A stretch of 64,000 bases of DNA from Streptomyces camponoticapitis. Its GTDB lineage: Bacteria > Actinomycetota > Actinomycetes > Streptomycetales > Streptomycetaceae. Numbering within the stretch: position 1 is the first letter of the stretch; each line of letters starts with the position of its first letter. Shown one piece after another: positions 1 to 7,396 of the stretch. The position numbers were made by a program, and so were the translations under genes. Under the pieces are notes generated by a model. That model was not told the origin of the DNA and ran no database searches. It was given only the letters and a program-made list of their open reading frames with translations. The stretch spans positions 25,954 through 89,953 of the forward strand of contig NZ_BMMV01000032.1 of assembly GCF_014646115.1 (NCBI RefSeq). The letters run 5' to 3'.

Positions 1-113
1 CGCGCGGAGTACCGGACGGGTCATTGTCCGCACCCGCCCACGCCCCCGGCGTGCGCAGGAACTGGCCGCGACCGGGGGCACCACAGGCGTTCCGGGATCC
101 GCGCCGGACGGCC

Positions 114-863
114 CTAGGCGACCGGCTCGGGTACGCGTTCCTCCGTGGGAGGCTGGGCCGCCGGGGCGGGGCGCAGACGGTGGCGTTTGCGCCAGGCGAC
201 CACCGCCGCCGCGGCTCCCGTCAGCACGATGAAGCCCATGGACACCAGGAACGCAGGCGACGTCGGCGATCCCGCCTCGCTTCCCGCGACCACGTACGCG
301 GCCGTGTTCGGAATCGTCCCGAGGGCCGTCGCCAGCAGATACGACCGCCAGCGCATACGCGATATCGCCGCGCAGTAGTTGGCGGCCTGGAACGGCACCC
401 CGGGGAACAGCCGGATCACCATCATCGAGCGGAAGCCGTGCTCGCTCAACTGCCCGTCCGCGGCGGTCAGCCAGCGGCCCCGCAGCATCGGCCGCAGCGC
501 CTCCTGACCGAGGAAACGGCCGAGCCCGAAGGCGATCCCCCCGCCCAGTACCGTGCCCGCCAGTGCCGCCGGGAGCCCCAACTGCGAACCGAACAGGGCG
601 CCCGCCGCGAGATTCAGCAGCGGACGCGGTACGAAGGCGGCCGTGCACAGCCCGTACGCGAGGGAGAACAGCACCACGGCGGCGCCGCCGCTCAGCTCCG
701 GCCAGCCGGCCGAGACGAGTCTCTGCGGCTCGTAGACCAGCACAGCGGCCCCCGCGCACGCGAGCACGAGAACCAGAAGAGAGAGTCTGGACCAGGGTGA
801 GAGCAGCACCCTCGTACAGCGGACCGTGAGGCCGGCGAACGACCTGTCAACAGGGTCGAGCAT
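114..863 (-). CDS. TVP38/TMEM64 (VTT-domain) family membrane protein
   Basis: A 249-residue integral membrane protein with about five to six hydrophobic segments. The central stretch has the VTT/SNARE-associated pattern: PRPLLNLAAGALFG near residue 80, a Gly-rich GTVLGGGIAFGLGRFLG, then RLFPGVPFQAANY with the family's F-P-G-x-P-F core and a final IPNTAAYVVAG helix. Proteins of this family are membrane proteins, proposed to be lipid scramblases or transporters; the substrate here is unknown. The C-terminal tail is short, basic and proline-rich. The ATG at 863 has no convincing ribosome binding site, so the start is less certain than the family call. It is divergent from the AlkD-like gene and unlinked to other membrane-lipid genes. 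A true DedA paralogue lies 5 kb away. Confidence 0.85.
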   Translation of the reverse strand: MLDPVDRSFAGLTVRCTRVLLSPWSRLSLLVLVLACAGAAVLVYEPQRLVSAGWPELSGGAAVVLFSLAYGLCTAAFVPRPLLNLAAGALFGSQLGLPAALAGTVLGGGIAFGLGRFLGQEALRPMLRGRWLTAADGQLSEHGFRSMMVIRLFPGVPFQAANYCAAISRMRWRSYLLATALGTIPNTAAYVVAGSEAGSPTSPAFLVSMGFIVLTGAAAAVVAWRKRHRLRPAPAAQPPTEERVPEPVA

Positions 864-1003
864 GCGGGGAGACTAACCGACGAGGAGTGGTGATCGCCGT
901 CAAGAGCCGGGAGACAAGCGCCACTCGGGACCCGGCCCGGTCCCCTTCGGGGACGTGACAGGATCCCCGCCCGTTGTCGGTGGCGGCGCATAACCTGCAC
1001 GTC

Positions 1004-1702
1004 ATGACACTCGTTCCGCCGCCCAGCGCGCTTGCCGACACCGTCCTCGAACGGCTCACCGTCGGGTACGCGGCAGCCGCCGATCCGGCACAGGCCGAGC
1101 GGTCCGCCGCGTATCTCAAGGGCGTCGCCCCCTTCCTCGGCATCCCGACGCCCGAACGCCGCGCGCTGTCACGGCAGGTGCTCGACTCACTGCCGCGTCC
1201 CGAGGAGACCGACTGCGTGGCGATCGCGCTGCGCTGCTGGGAGTTGCCCGAGCGGGAGTATCAGTACTTCGCGGTCGACTACCTCCGCCGACACGTCGGG
1301 CGCCTCTCGTCCGGCTTCCTCCCGGTCGTACGGCATCTGGTCTCCACGGTGCCCTGGTGGGACACAGTCGACCTCCTCGCCGCCCATCTCGCGGGCGGGC
1401 TGGTGGCAGCCGACCGCGCTCTCGTCACAGAGATGGACGCCTGGATCGAGGACGAGAACCTCTGGATCGCGCGCACCGCGCTGCTGCACCAGCTCACCTA
1501 CAAGCGAGCGACCGACACCGAGCGGCTGTTCGGCTACTGCCTCCGGCAGTCCGGACACCCCGACTTCTTCATCCGCAAGGCGATCGGGTGGTGCCTGCGT
1601 GAGTACGCGAAGACGGATCCCGGCGCCGTCCAGGGCTTCGTGGCCAGTGCCCGCGACCGGCTCTCCCCGCTCTCCGTACGCGAAGCCCTGAAGAACCTCT
1701 GA
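1004..1702 (+). CDS. DNA alkylation repair protein, AlkD-like
   Basis: A 232-residue all-helical HEAT-like repeat protein of the AlkD family, which excises alkylated bases such as 3- and 7-alkylpurines. The most diagnostic stretch is FFIRKAIGWCLREYAKTDP near the C-terminus, preceded by paired Trp/Asp helices (WWDTVDLLAAH and ENLWIARTALLHQL). The family's catalytic Asp/Trp pocket is plausibly formed by the W-W-D-T segment, though I cannot align it without a search. The ATG at 1004 is preferred over an upstream in-frame GTG at 974 because a TAACCT hexamer at 991-996 would make a leaderless transcript starting at this ATG. The gene appears to be monocistronic. Confidence 0.85.
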   Translation: MTLVPPPSALADTVLERLTVGYAAAADPAQAERSAAYLKGVAPFLGIPTPERRALSRQVLDSLPRPEETDCVAIALRCWELPEREYQYFAVDYLRRHVGRLSSGFLPVVRHLVSTVPWWDTVDLLAAHLAGGLVAADRALVTEMDAWIEDENLWIARTALLHQLTYKRATDTERLFGYCLRQSGHPDFFIRKAIGWCLREYAKTDPGAVQGFVASARDRLSPLSVREALKNL

Positions 1703-1794
1703 AGAACGGCTGAAGAACTGCTGAGTGGCATCGGGCGGCGGCCCCGGAGAAAACCGGTCGACGGCCCCGCCGCCGGTCGGACATCATCAACGAC

Positions 1795-1932
1795 ATGTTC
1801 CGGTACGCCTTCCACGCAGCGTCGTCCGCGGTCGCGGACGCGCCGAAGGCTGCCGCATTCCTCGCAGCGCACGCCGAAGCGGCGGCGGCAGAGGCCGCCG
1901 CGGCGGCGCCCCTCGACGGCGCCCGAAGCTGA
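1795..1932 (+). CDS. possible 45-residue alanine-rich peptide upstream of tuf
   Basis: A short open frame in the 327-nt gap before the EF-Tu gene. It begins MFRYAFHAASSAV, continues as an Ala/Glu/His-rich amphipathic helix and ends PLDGARS. About 84 percent of third positions are G or C, compatible with coding, but alanine codons inflate this figure. No ribosome binding site precedes the ATG. I do not recognise the peptide. It could be a real small protein, a leader peptide of the tuf transcript, or chance. The rest of the gap holds only the tuf ribosome binding site (GGAAGGA near 2011) and GC-rich sequence. Confidence 0.3.
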   Translation: MFRYAFHAASSAVADAPKAAAFLAAHAEAAAAEAAAAAPLDGARS

Positions 1933-2029
1933 CCCTTCCCGGATCGTCCGGCGGACCCCACAGGGGGAGGGTCGGCAAGGCACCGGGGTCCACACCACGC
2001 TTCGAGTTCCTGGAAGGAACACGTCAGCC

Positions 2030-3208
2030 ATGCCCAAGACGGCATACGTGCGCACCAAACCACACCTCAACATCGGCACCATGGGCCATGTCGACCACGG
2101 CAAGACCACTCTGACCGCTGCCATCACCAAGGTCCTCAGCGAGCGCGGGACCGGCACGTTCGTGCCGTTCGACCGGATCGACCGGGCCCCCGAGGAGGCG
2201 GCGCGCGGCATCACGATCAACATCTCGCACGTGGAGTACGAGACGGACACCCGGCACTACGCGCACGTCGACATGCCCGGCCACGCCGACTACATCAAAA
2301 ACATGGTCACCGGCGCCGCCCAGCTCGACGGCGCGATCCTCGTCGTGTCCGCGCTCGACGGGATCATGCCGCAGACCGCCGAGCACGTACTGCTCGCCCG
2401 CCAGGTCGGCGTCGACCACATCGTCGTCGCCCTCAACAAGGCCGACGCGGGCGACGACGAGCTGACCGACCTGGTCGAGCTCGAAGTACGCGAACTGCTC
2501 AGCGCGCACGGGTACGGCGGGGAGAGCGTCCCCGTCGTCCGGGTCTCCGGACTCCGGGCGCTGGAGGGCGACCCGCGCTGGACCGAGGCGGTGGTGGCCC
2601 TGCTGGACGCGGTCGACACCTACGTGCCGATCCCGGTCAGGTACACCGACGCGCCGTTCCTGCTCCCGGTCGAGAACGTCCTGACCATCACCGGGCGCGG
2701 CACGGTCGTCACCGGTGCCGTCGAGCGCGGCACGGTGCGCGTGGGGGACCGGATCGAGGTGCTCGGCGCCGAGTCCGGGCCCCAGCTCAGTACGGTCACC
2801 TCGCTGGAGACCTTCGGGAAGCCGATGGAGTCCGCCGAGGCCGGCGACAACGTCGCGCTGCTGCTGCGCGGCATGCCGCGCGACGCGATCCGCCGGGGCC
2901 ATGTGGTGGCCGCGCCGGACAGCCTCGTACCGAGCCGGCGCTTCACCGCGCAGGTGTACGTCCTGTCGACGCGTGAGGGAGGGCGTACGACGCCGGTCAC
3001 GACGGGCTACCGGCCGCAGTCCTACATCCGTACGGCGGACGTGGTCGGCGACATCGACCTCGGTGAGCTCGCCGTCGCGCGGCCCGGTGACACGGTCGCC
3101 CTGACCGTGGAGCTGGGCAGGGACGTGCCGCTGGAGTCCGGGCTCGGCTTCGCGATCCGCGAGGGCGGACGCACGGTCGGAGCGGGCACGGTCACCGAGC
3201 TGATCTGA
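2030..3208 (+). CDS. tuf: Elongation factor Tu, divergent EF-Tu3-type copy
   Basis: A 392-residue translation GTPase that delivers aminoacyl-tRNA to the ribosome. All G motifs are present: GHVDHGKT (19-26), RGITI (59-63), DMPGH (81-85), NKAD (136-139) and an S-x-L variant, SGLRAL. Domains 2 and 3 are complete, ending in FAIREGGRTVGAG. It differs from housekeeping EF-Tu in many conserved places: Met for Cys in DCPGH, VTTGYRPQSYIRTADVVG for the usual FFxxYRPQFYFRTTDVTG, and Pro367 where E. coli has Ala375. This divergence and the isolated locus (not in a str operon) match the EF-Tu3 paralogue of Streptomyces. In S. coelicolor tuf3 is reported to be under positive stringent control, and in S. 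ramocissimus EF-Tu3 is reported resistant to elfamycins. A 17-bp perfect terminator hairpin follows. Confidence 0.95.
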   Translation: MPKTAYVRTKPHLNIGTMGHVDHGKTTLTAAITKVLSERGTGTFVPFDRIDRAPEEAARGITINISHVEYETDTRHYAHVDMPGHADYIKNMVTGAAQLDGAILVVSALDGIMPQTAEHVLLARQVGVDHIVVALNKADAGDDELTDLVELEVRELLSAHGYGGESVPVVRVSGLRALEGDPRWTEAVVALLDAVDTYVPIPVRYTDAPFLLPVENVLTITGRGTVVTGAVERGTVRVGDRIEVLGAESGPQLSTVTSLETFGKPMESAEAGDNVALLLRGMPRDAIRRGHVVAAPDSLVPSRRFTAQVYVLSTREGGRTTPVTTGYRPQSYIRTADVVGDIDLGELAVARPGDTVALTVELGRDVPLESGLGFAIREGGRTVGAGTVTELI

Positions 3209-3230
3209 CCGGACCCGCGGGACCTGTCGG

Positions 3231-3268
3231 CCGCGCCCGTCCCCTCCACCCGGAGGGGACGGGCGCGG
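3231..3268 (+). terminator. intrinsic terminator-like hairpin after tuf
   Basis: A perfect 17-bp inverted repeat, CCGCGCCCGTCCCCTCC (3231-3247) with its complement at 3252-3268 and a 4-nt ACCC loop, starts 22 nt after the EF-Tu stop. There is no U-tract, which is normal for Streptomyces terminators. Confidence 0.8.
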
Positions 3269-3303
3269 TCCGCTCCGCGCGGCACGGCACGCACAATGGG
3301 ACG

Positions 3304-4149
3304 GTGAGCGAAGCCATCCCCGTCATCCGGACCGTCGACCACGGCACCGCCCGACTGCTGCCCGACGTGGACCGCGAACGGGCGTGGCTGCTGACGGTCG
3401 ACGGCGCACCCCAGTCGTACGTCGACCTGGACGAGCCGACCCATCTCGAATTCGAGTACACCCGGCGCCTCGGGCATGTGATCGACTGCGCGGCCGACGA
3501 CGGCGCCCCGCTCACCGTGCTCCACCTCGGCGGCGGGGCCCTCACCCTGGCCCGCTACGTGCACGCCACCCGGCCCGGCTCGGCGCAGGACGTGGTCGAC
3601 GCCGACGGGGCCCTGCTCACCCTGGTCGCCGAGGAGTTGCCGCTCCCGGACGGCTCCGGGATCACCGTCCACGACGCCGACGCCCGCGCCTGGCTCGACG
3701 CGACACCGGCCGGCTCGGTGGATCTGCTCATCGCCGACGTCTTCGGCGGCTCCCGGGTGCCCGCCCATCTCACGTCCGTGGAGTACGCGCGCCTCGCCGA
3801 GCGGGCGCTACGAGCCGGCGGTCTCTACGCGGCCAACCTCGCCGACGGCGCGCCGTTCACCTTTCTGACGTCTCAACTGGCCACCTTCGCCTCGGTGTTC
3901 GAGGAGCTGGCGCTGATCGCCGAACCGTCGGTGCTGCGCGGACGCCGGTTCGGCAACGCCGTACTCCTCGCCTCGCACGCGCCGATCGACACGGCGGCCC
4001 TGGCCCGGCGTACCGCGTCCGACGTCTTCCCCGCGCGCGTCGAACACGGCGCTTCGCTGCGGCGGTTCACCGGAGCCGCGCCGGTCGTACGGGACGCCGA
4101 AGCGGTGGCGTCGCCCGAGCCGCCCGAGGGCGCGTTCAGCATCGGCTGA
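3304..4149 (+). CDS. spermidine-synthase-like methyltransferase-fold protein
   Basis: A 281-residue soluble protein with a Rossmann SAM-type fold. The glycine motif VLHLGGGALTLARYV lies near residues 76-90, followed by an acidic strand (VVDADGALL) and the strand VDLLIADVFGG typical of the spermidine synthase superfamily. The N-terminal beta-rich part (TARLLPDVDRERAWLLTVDG) resembles the tetramerisation segment of that family. The usual polyamine-binding acidic residues are not obvious, so the substrate is uncertain; many actinobacterial members are annotated fused MFS/spermidine synthase or simply spermidine synthase-like. It starts at GTG 3304 with no strong ribosome binding site, and an ACAATG-like hexamer just upstream suggests a leaderless message. 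A 9-bp terminator hairpin directly follows the stop. Confidence 0.7.
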   Translation: MSEAIPVIRTVDHGTARLLPDVDRERAWLLTVDGAPQSYVDLDEPTHLEFEYTRRLGHVIDCAADDGAPLTVLHLGGGALTLARYVHATRPGSAQDVVDADGALLTLVAEELPLPDGSGITVHDADARAWLDATPAGSVDLLIADVFGGSRVPAHLTSVEYARLAERALRAGGLYAANLADGAPFTFLTSQLATFASVFEELALIAEPSVLRGRRFGNAVLLASHAPIDTAALARRTASDVFPARVEHGASLRRFTGAAPVVRDAEAVASPEPPEGAFSIG

Positions 4150-4171
4150 GCCCCGCGCCTGTGCGCGGGGC
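4150..4171 (+). terminator. terminator hairpin after the spermidine-synthase-like gene
   Basis: GCCCCGCGC, a CTGT loop and the exact complement GCGCGGGGC form a 9-bp stem that begins at the last base of the stop codon. It lies between two convergent genes, so it may serve both. Confidence 0.65.
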
Positions 4172-4234
4172 ACGGTGCCGGGTGCCGGACAGGACTCCGG
4201 TGCCGGAGGCGACTTCGGGCAGGGGAGAACGGGC

Positions 4235-5290
4235 CTACTTGGCCAACCGGACGGTGCTCATGATCTTCATCAGCGTCTCGTCCGGGATCTCGTCCTCCAC
4301 ACCCTTGGCCCCGTACAGGACCCAAGTGGTGAAGTCACCCTTGGCGTTGGTGAAGGTGAACGCGATCGACTTGCCGTCGGTGTCGCACTTCTCCTTCTTG
4401 GGCAGGCCCGTGCTCGCGGCCGTCGAGTAGTGCCCCTTGAGGCCGGACTTCGTCGTGTAGGCCTTGGACTTCTCGACCTTGATCGCCGCCTGCTGCTGCT
4501 CCTCGGTGGCTTCCTGGGCGTACGCGGCCCAGACCCAGCTGCCGGACTCGTTGCTGGCGCCGGTCGCCGTGTCCTTGGCGCCCTTGCCCCCCTTGGTGCC
4601 GGTGCCGCCGAGACTGACGTCCTCCATCTCGCCGTCCTGGTCGCTGTCCTGCTCGCACCAGTTGGTCTTCAGGAAGGCGGGAGCGGAGAAGGTGATGGCG
4701 GGCGAGCCGTCACCCTTCTCGACGTCCTCGAAGCCCGAGAACGTGTCGGGCTTCTCGACCACCCAGTCGGCGGGGACGTCGAACTGCGTCCCGTGGTTGG
4801 GGTTGGTCACGACCTTCCAGCCCGCGATCGTGGGCTTGCCGGCGGTCGACCCGTCGCGCGGGTTGTCCGGCGCCGACGGCTTCGTCTTCGGCTCCTTCGA
4901 CTCCGACGCCTTGGGGTCCTCGGCGACGTTCGAGCTCTCGTCGTCACCCTGCATCACGAAGAAGCCCGTGGCGGCGGCCGCCACGACGACCGCCGACGCG
5001 GCGATGATCGCGACCGTCTTCGTGCGCTTCTTGTCCTGCGAGGGATCGGGACCGCCCGGCCCGCCCGGCTGCCCCGGCACCGCGTACTGGGGCACGGTCG
5101 GCTGCTGGTACGGGTTGGGCTGCTGGGCTCCCGGCTGCTGCGGGTAGCCGGGCTGCTGCTGGTAACCAGGCTGCTGGTATCCCGGCTGCTGGTAGGGATT
5201 CGGCTGCTGGTACCCCGGCTGCTGGTACGGGTTCGAATTCGGATCCTGCGGGTTTGGCTCGCCCCCGGGCGGCTGCTGTCCTGGCCACAT
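4235..5290 (-). CDS. Pro/Gln-rich membrane-anchored hypothetical protein
   Basis: A 351-residue protein whose family I do not recognise. The N-terminal cytoplasmic part (about residues 1-75) is low complexity with repeats of the type NPYQQPGYQQP. A single hydrophobic helix follows (TKTVAIIAASAVVVAAAATG). An extracellular domain of about 240 residues, rich in Lys, Asp, Ser and Thr, comes next with one likely disulfide pair (NWCEQD and EKCDTD). This layout of disordered Pro/Gln tail, one membrane span and exported domain is common in actinobacterial envelope proteins. An open frame continues upstream to 5944, but the ATG at 5290 (MWPGQQPPG) is chosen because upstream translation is antisense to the next gene. 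It is convergent with the gene at 3304-4149. Confidence 0.75.
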   Translation of the reverse strand: MWPGQQPPGGEPNPQDPNSNPYQQPGYQQPNPYQQPGYQQPGYQQQPGYPQQPGAQQPNPYQQPTVPQYAVPGQPGGPGGPDPSQDKKRTKTVAIIAASAVVVAAAATGFFVMQGDDESSNVAEDPKASESKEPKTKPSAPDNPRDGSTAGKPTIAGWKVVTNPNHGTQFDVPADWVVEKPDTFSGFEDVEKGDGSPAITFSAPAFLKTNWCEQDSDQDGEMEDVSLGGTGTKGGKGAKDTATGASNESGSWVWAAYAQEATEEQQQAAIKVEKSKAYTTKSGLKGHYSTAASTGLPKKEKCDTDGKSIAFTFTNAKGDFTTWVLYGAKGVEDEIPDETLMKIMSTVRLAK

Positions 5291-5346
5291 GGCGAGTAAC
5301 GATAGAGGGGTCGTCCCCGCCTTGCTACGGCCGCCCTGTCGCAGGA

Positions 5347-5375
5347 TGGCAACTGAGGCTACCCGTGGGTAATAT
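5347..5375 (+). promoter_or_regulatory. sigma70-type promoter for the thioesterase gene
   Basis: TGGCAA (5347-5352) and TAATAT (5370-5375) are separated by 17 nt. The -10-like hexamer lies 8 nt before the ATG at 5384, so the transcript would be leaderless or nearly so. The AT-rich hexamer stands out in this GC-rich context. Confidence 0.6.
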
Positions 5376-5383
5376 CGAGCCGC

Positions 5384-5836
5384 ATGAGTTCTGATCGGAT
5401 GACCGTCGGCGAGATGCTCGCCGCCACCGTGCCCATGGCGAAGACCCTCAACATGGAGTTCCTCGAAACCACCGCCGAGCGTGCCGTCGTACGGCTGCCG
5501 GACCAGCCCTCCTTCCACAACCATGTGGGAGGCCCCCACGCCGGCGCGATGTTCACCCTCGGCGACACCGTCAGCGGCGCCGTGCTGCTCGCCGCCTTCG
5601 GCGACCAGCTCACCCGCGCCGTACCTCTCGTCGTCAAGGCGGAGATCGGCTACAAGAAGCTCGCCATGGGCGTCGTCACGGCGACGGCCACCGTGGACCG
5701 GCCGGTGGCGGAGGTCGTCGCCGAACTCGACGGGGGCGGGCGCCCCGAGATCCCCGTCACCGTCGTCTTCAACCGCGAGGACGGCGCCGTCACCGGTGAG
5801 ATGACCATCGTCTGGACGCTGCGTCTCAACACCTGA
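5384..5836 (+). CDS. hotdog-fold thioesterase, DUF4442/PaaI-like
   Basis: A 150-residue single-domain protein with a hotdog fold. The segment FHNHVGGPHAGAMFTLGDTVSGAVLLAAFG carries the H-x-G-x-x-F-x-L-x-D pattern in which the Asp/Glu near the start of the central helix and the glycine turn form the acyl-thioester pocket. The remainder is alternating beta strands ending in TIVWTLRLNT. Such enzymes hydrolyse small acyl-CoA thioesters, but the substrate cannot be inferred here. The ATG at 5384 fits a leaderless start behind the promoter at 5347-5375. It is divergent from the Pro/Gln-rich protein gene. Confidence 0.8.
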   Translation: MSSDRMTVGEMLAATVPMAKTLNMEFLETTAERAVVRLPDQPSFHNHVGGPHAGAMFTLGDTVSGAVLLAAFGDQLTRAVPLVVKAEIGYKKLAMGVVTATATVDRPVAEVVAELDGGGRPEIPVTVVFNREDGAVTGEMTIVWTLRLNT

Positions 5837-5958
5837 CCGGGCCGGCTCCGGCGACCGGGGCCGGTCATCGGCGGGCGCCGCGCACAGGTAGGCTGCCCGG
5901 CGAGCGCCTGGAAGGCGCTCGCCGGGCAGCGGCACATCCGACACGGAAGGAACCGGTC

Positions 5959-6651
5959 TTGCACGTCCAGGAGTGGCTGGAGACCGTACCCGCGATCAGC
6001 GTCTACATCCTGGTCGGCGTCGTGATCGGCCTCGAAAGCCTCGGCATTCCGCTGCCGGGTGAGATCGTCCTCGTCAGCTCGGCGCTGCTGGCCTCGCAGC
6101 ACGGTGACATCAACCCGTACATCCTCGGCGCGTGCGCCACCGCGGGCGCGATCATCGGTGACTCGATCGGCTACGCCATCGGCCGCAAGGGCGGCCGGCC
6201 ACTGCTCGCCCGGCTCGGCAGGAAGTTCCCGAGTCACTTCGGCGAGCCGCAGATCGCGATGGCCGAGCGGTCGTTCCAGAAGTGGGGCATGTGGGCCGTC
6301 TTCTTCGGCCGGTTCATCGCGCTGCTGCGGATCTTCGCCGGGCCGCTCGCCGGTGTGCTGCGAATGCCGTACTGGAAGTTCCTCGTCGCCAACGTCCTGG
6401 GCGGAATCCTCTGGGCGGGCGGCACGACCGCTGTCGTCTACTCCGTGGGTGTCGTCGCCGAGGCATGGCTGAAGCGCTTCTCCTGGCTGGGCCTCGTACT
6501 CGCCGTGCTGATCGGCATCACCTCGATGCTCGTCATCAAGAACCGGGCCAAGAAGGCGTCGGCACAGGCGCGGGAGCGGTCGGCGGCGCCGACGTCGGTC
6601 AAGGACGGGCCGGGCCCGCTCGACCAGGAGCCCGTACCCGCCACCGACTGA
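5959..6651 (+). CDS. DedA family membrane protein
   Basis: A 230-residue polytopic protein. It carries the DedA signature: ESLGIPLPGEIVLVSSALLA near residues 26-45, GDSIGYAIGRKGG around 70, and FFGRFIALLRIFAGPLAG around 115-132 with the conserved F-x-R-F-x-x-x-x-R pattern. DedA proteins are inner-membrane proteins linked to lipid homeostasis and proton-motive force, and are proposed undecaprenyl-phosphate or phospholipid flippases. The TTG at 5959 is supported by GGAAGGAA six nucleotides upstream. The C-terminal 35 residues are a charged cytosolic tail. The gene ends 10 nt from the convergent carbonic-anhydrase-like gene. Confidence 0.9.
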   Translation: MHVQEWLETVPAISVYILVGVVIGLESLGIPLPGEIVLVSSALLASQHGDINPYILGACATAGAIIGDSIGYAIGRKGGRPLLARLGRKFPSHFGEPQIAMAERSFQKWGMWAVFFGRFIALLRIFAGPLAGVLRMPYWKFLVANVLGGILWAGGTTAVVYSVGVVAEAWLKRFSWLGLVLAVLIGITSMLVIKNRAKKASAQARERSAAPTSVKDGPGPLDQEPVPATD

Positions 6652-6661
6652 CCGCCGGCCG

Positions 6662-7192
6662 TCAGCCTTCGTACACCGCCCGATGGCGCTCGGCCAGCTC
6701 CAGATAGGCCGCCGCGTTGAGCTTGATCCCCTCGCGCTCCTCCTCGGTCAGCTCCCGCTTCACCTTGGCGGGCACCCCGGCCACCAGCGAACCCGGTGGT
6801 ACGCGCATGCCCTTCGGTACGAGCGCCTGGGCCGCGACGAGCGAACCGGCGCCGATGTGCGCCCCGTTCAGCACGGCGGCGCCCATGCCGACCAGCACGT
6901 CGTCCTCGACGGTGCAGCCGTGCAGTACCGCGTTGTGACCCACCGAGACACGCTCGCCGATCGTGACGGGGGAGCCGACGTCGACGTGCACCGTGCAGTT
7001 GTCCTGGATGTTGCTGTCGGCCCCGACGACGATCGGGCCGCCGTCGGCCCGCAGCACCGTGTGGTACCAGACGCTGGAGCCGGCCGCCATGGTGACCTCG
7101 CCCAGTACCACCGCCGTCGGCGCCACGAACGCCGTCGGATCGATCGCGGGCTCCGTGCCGCCCACACCCGCGATCAGTGGCCGCTCCGTCAT
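6662..7192 (-). CDS. gamma-carbonic anhydrase family protein (left-handed beta-helix)
   Basis: A 176-residue protein made of hexapeptide repeats (for example AVVLGEVTMAAGSSVWYHTVLRADG). Histidines in NIQDNCTVHVDVG and RVSVGHNAVLHGCTV match the three zinc-binding His positions of gamma-class carbonic anhydrases such as Cam, YrdA and PaaY. A C-terminal helix (EEREGIKLNAAAYLELAERHR) packs on the trimer. Enzymatic activity is not guaranteed, because several family members are inactive or act on other substrates. The ATG at 7192 is fixed by a GGAGGAG ribosome binding site 6 nt upstream. Confidence 0.88.
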   Translation of the reverse strand: MTERPLIAGVGGTEPAIDPTAFVAPTAVVLGEVTMAAGSSVWYHTVLRADGGPIVVGADSNIQDNCTVHVDVGSPVTIGERVSVGHNAVLHGCTVEDDVLVGMGAAVLNGAHIGAGSLVAAQALVPKGMRVPPGSLVAGVPAKVKRELTEEEREGIKLNAAAYLELAERHRAVYEG

Positions 7193-7396
7193 GCCGTCTC
7201 CTCCGGTGCCGTTCGGTGTCGGCCCCGCGTCGCACTGTTCCGTACGACCGGTGGCGCCGTGCGCGTACCGGAACCGTAAGCGACGATCCCGCGCTCTCCG
7301 GCACCAGGCGGGCCGGCTCACGTCTGGCTCGTCCGACGGCCGGTCAATAGCCTTGCGGGAGTCGAACGTCGCTGTCCCTTCGAGCGAGGGAGCTCC

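Noticed and set aside
2024..2902. A 292-codon minus-strand frame opposite the EF-Tu gene
   Set aside because: It is an antisense shadow of a strongly conserved gene.
5100..5240. Degenerate GGCTGCTGGTA repeats considered as a regulatory repeat array
   Set aside because: They simply encode the Pro/Gln/Tyr repeats of the membrane-anchored protein at 4235-5290.
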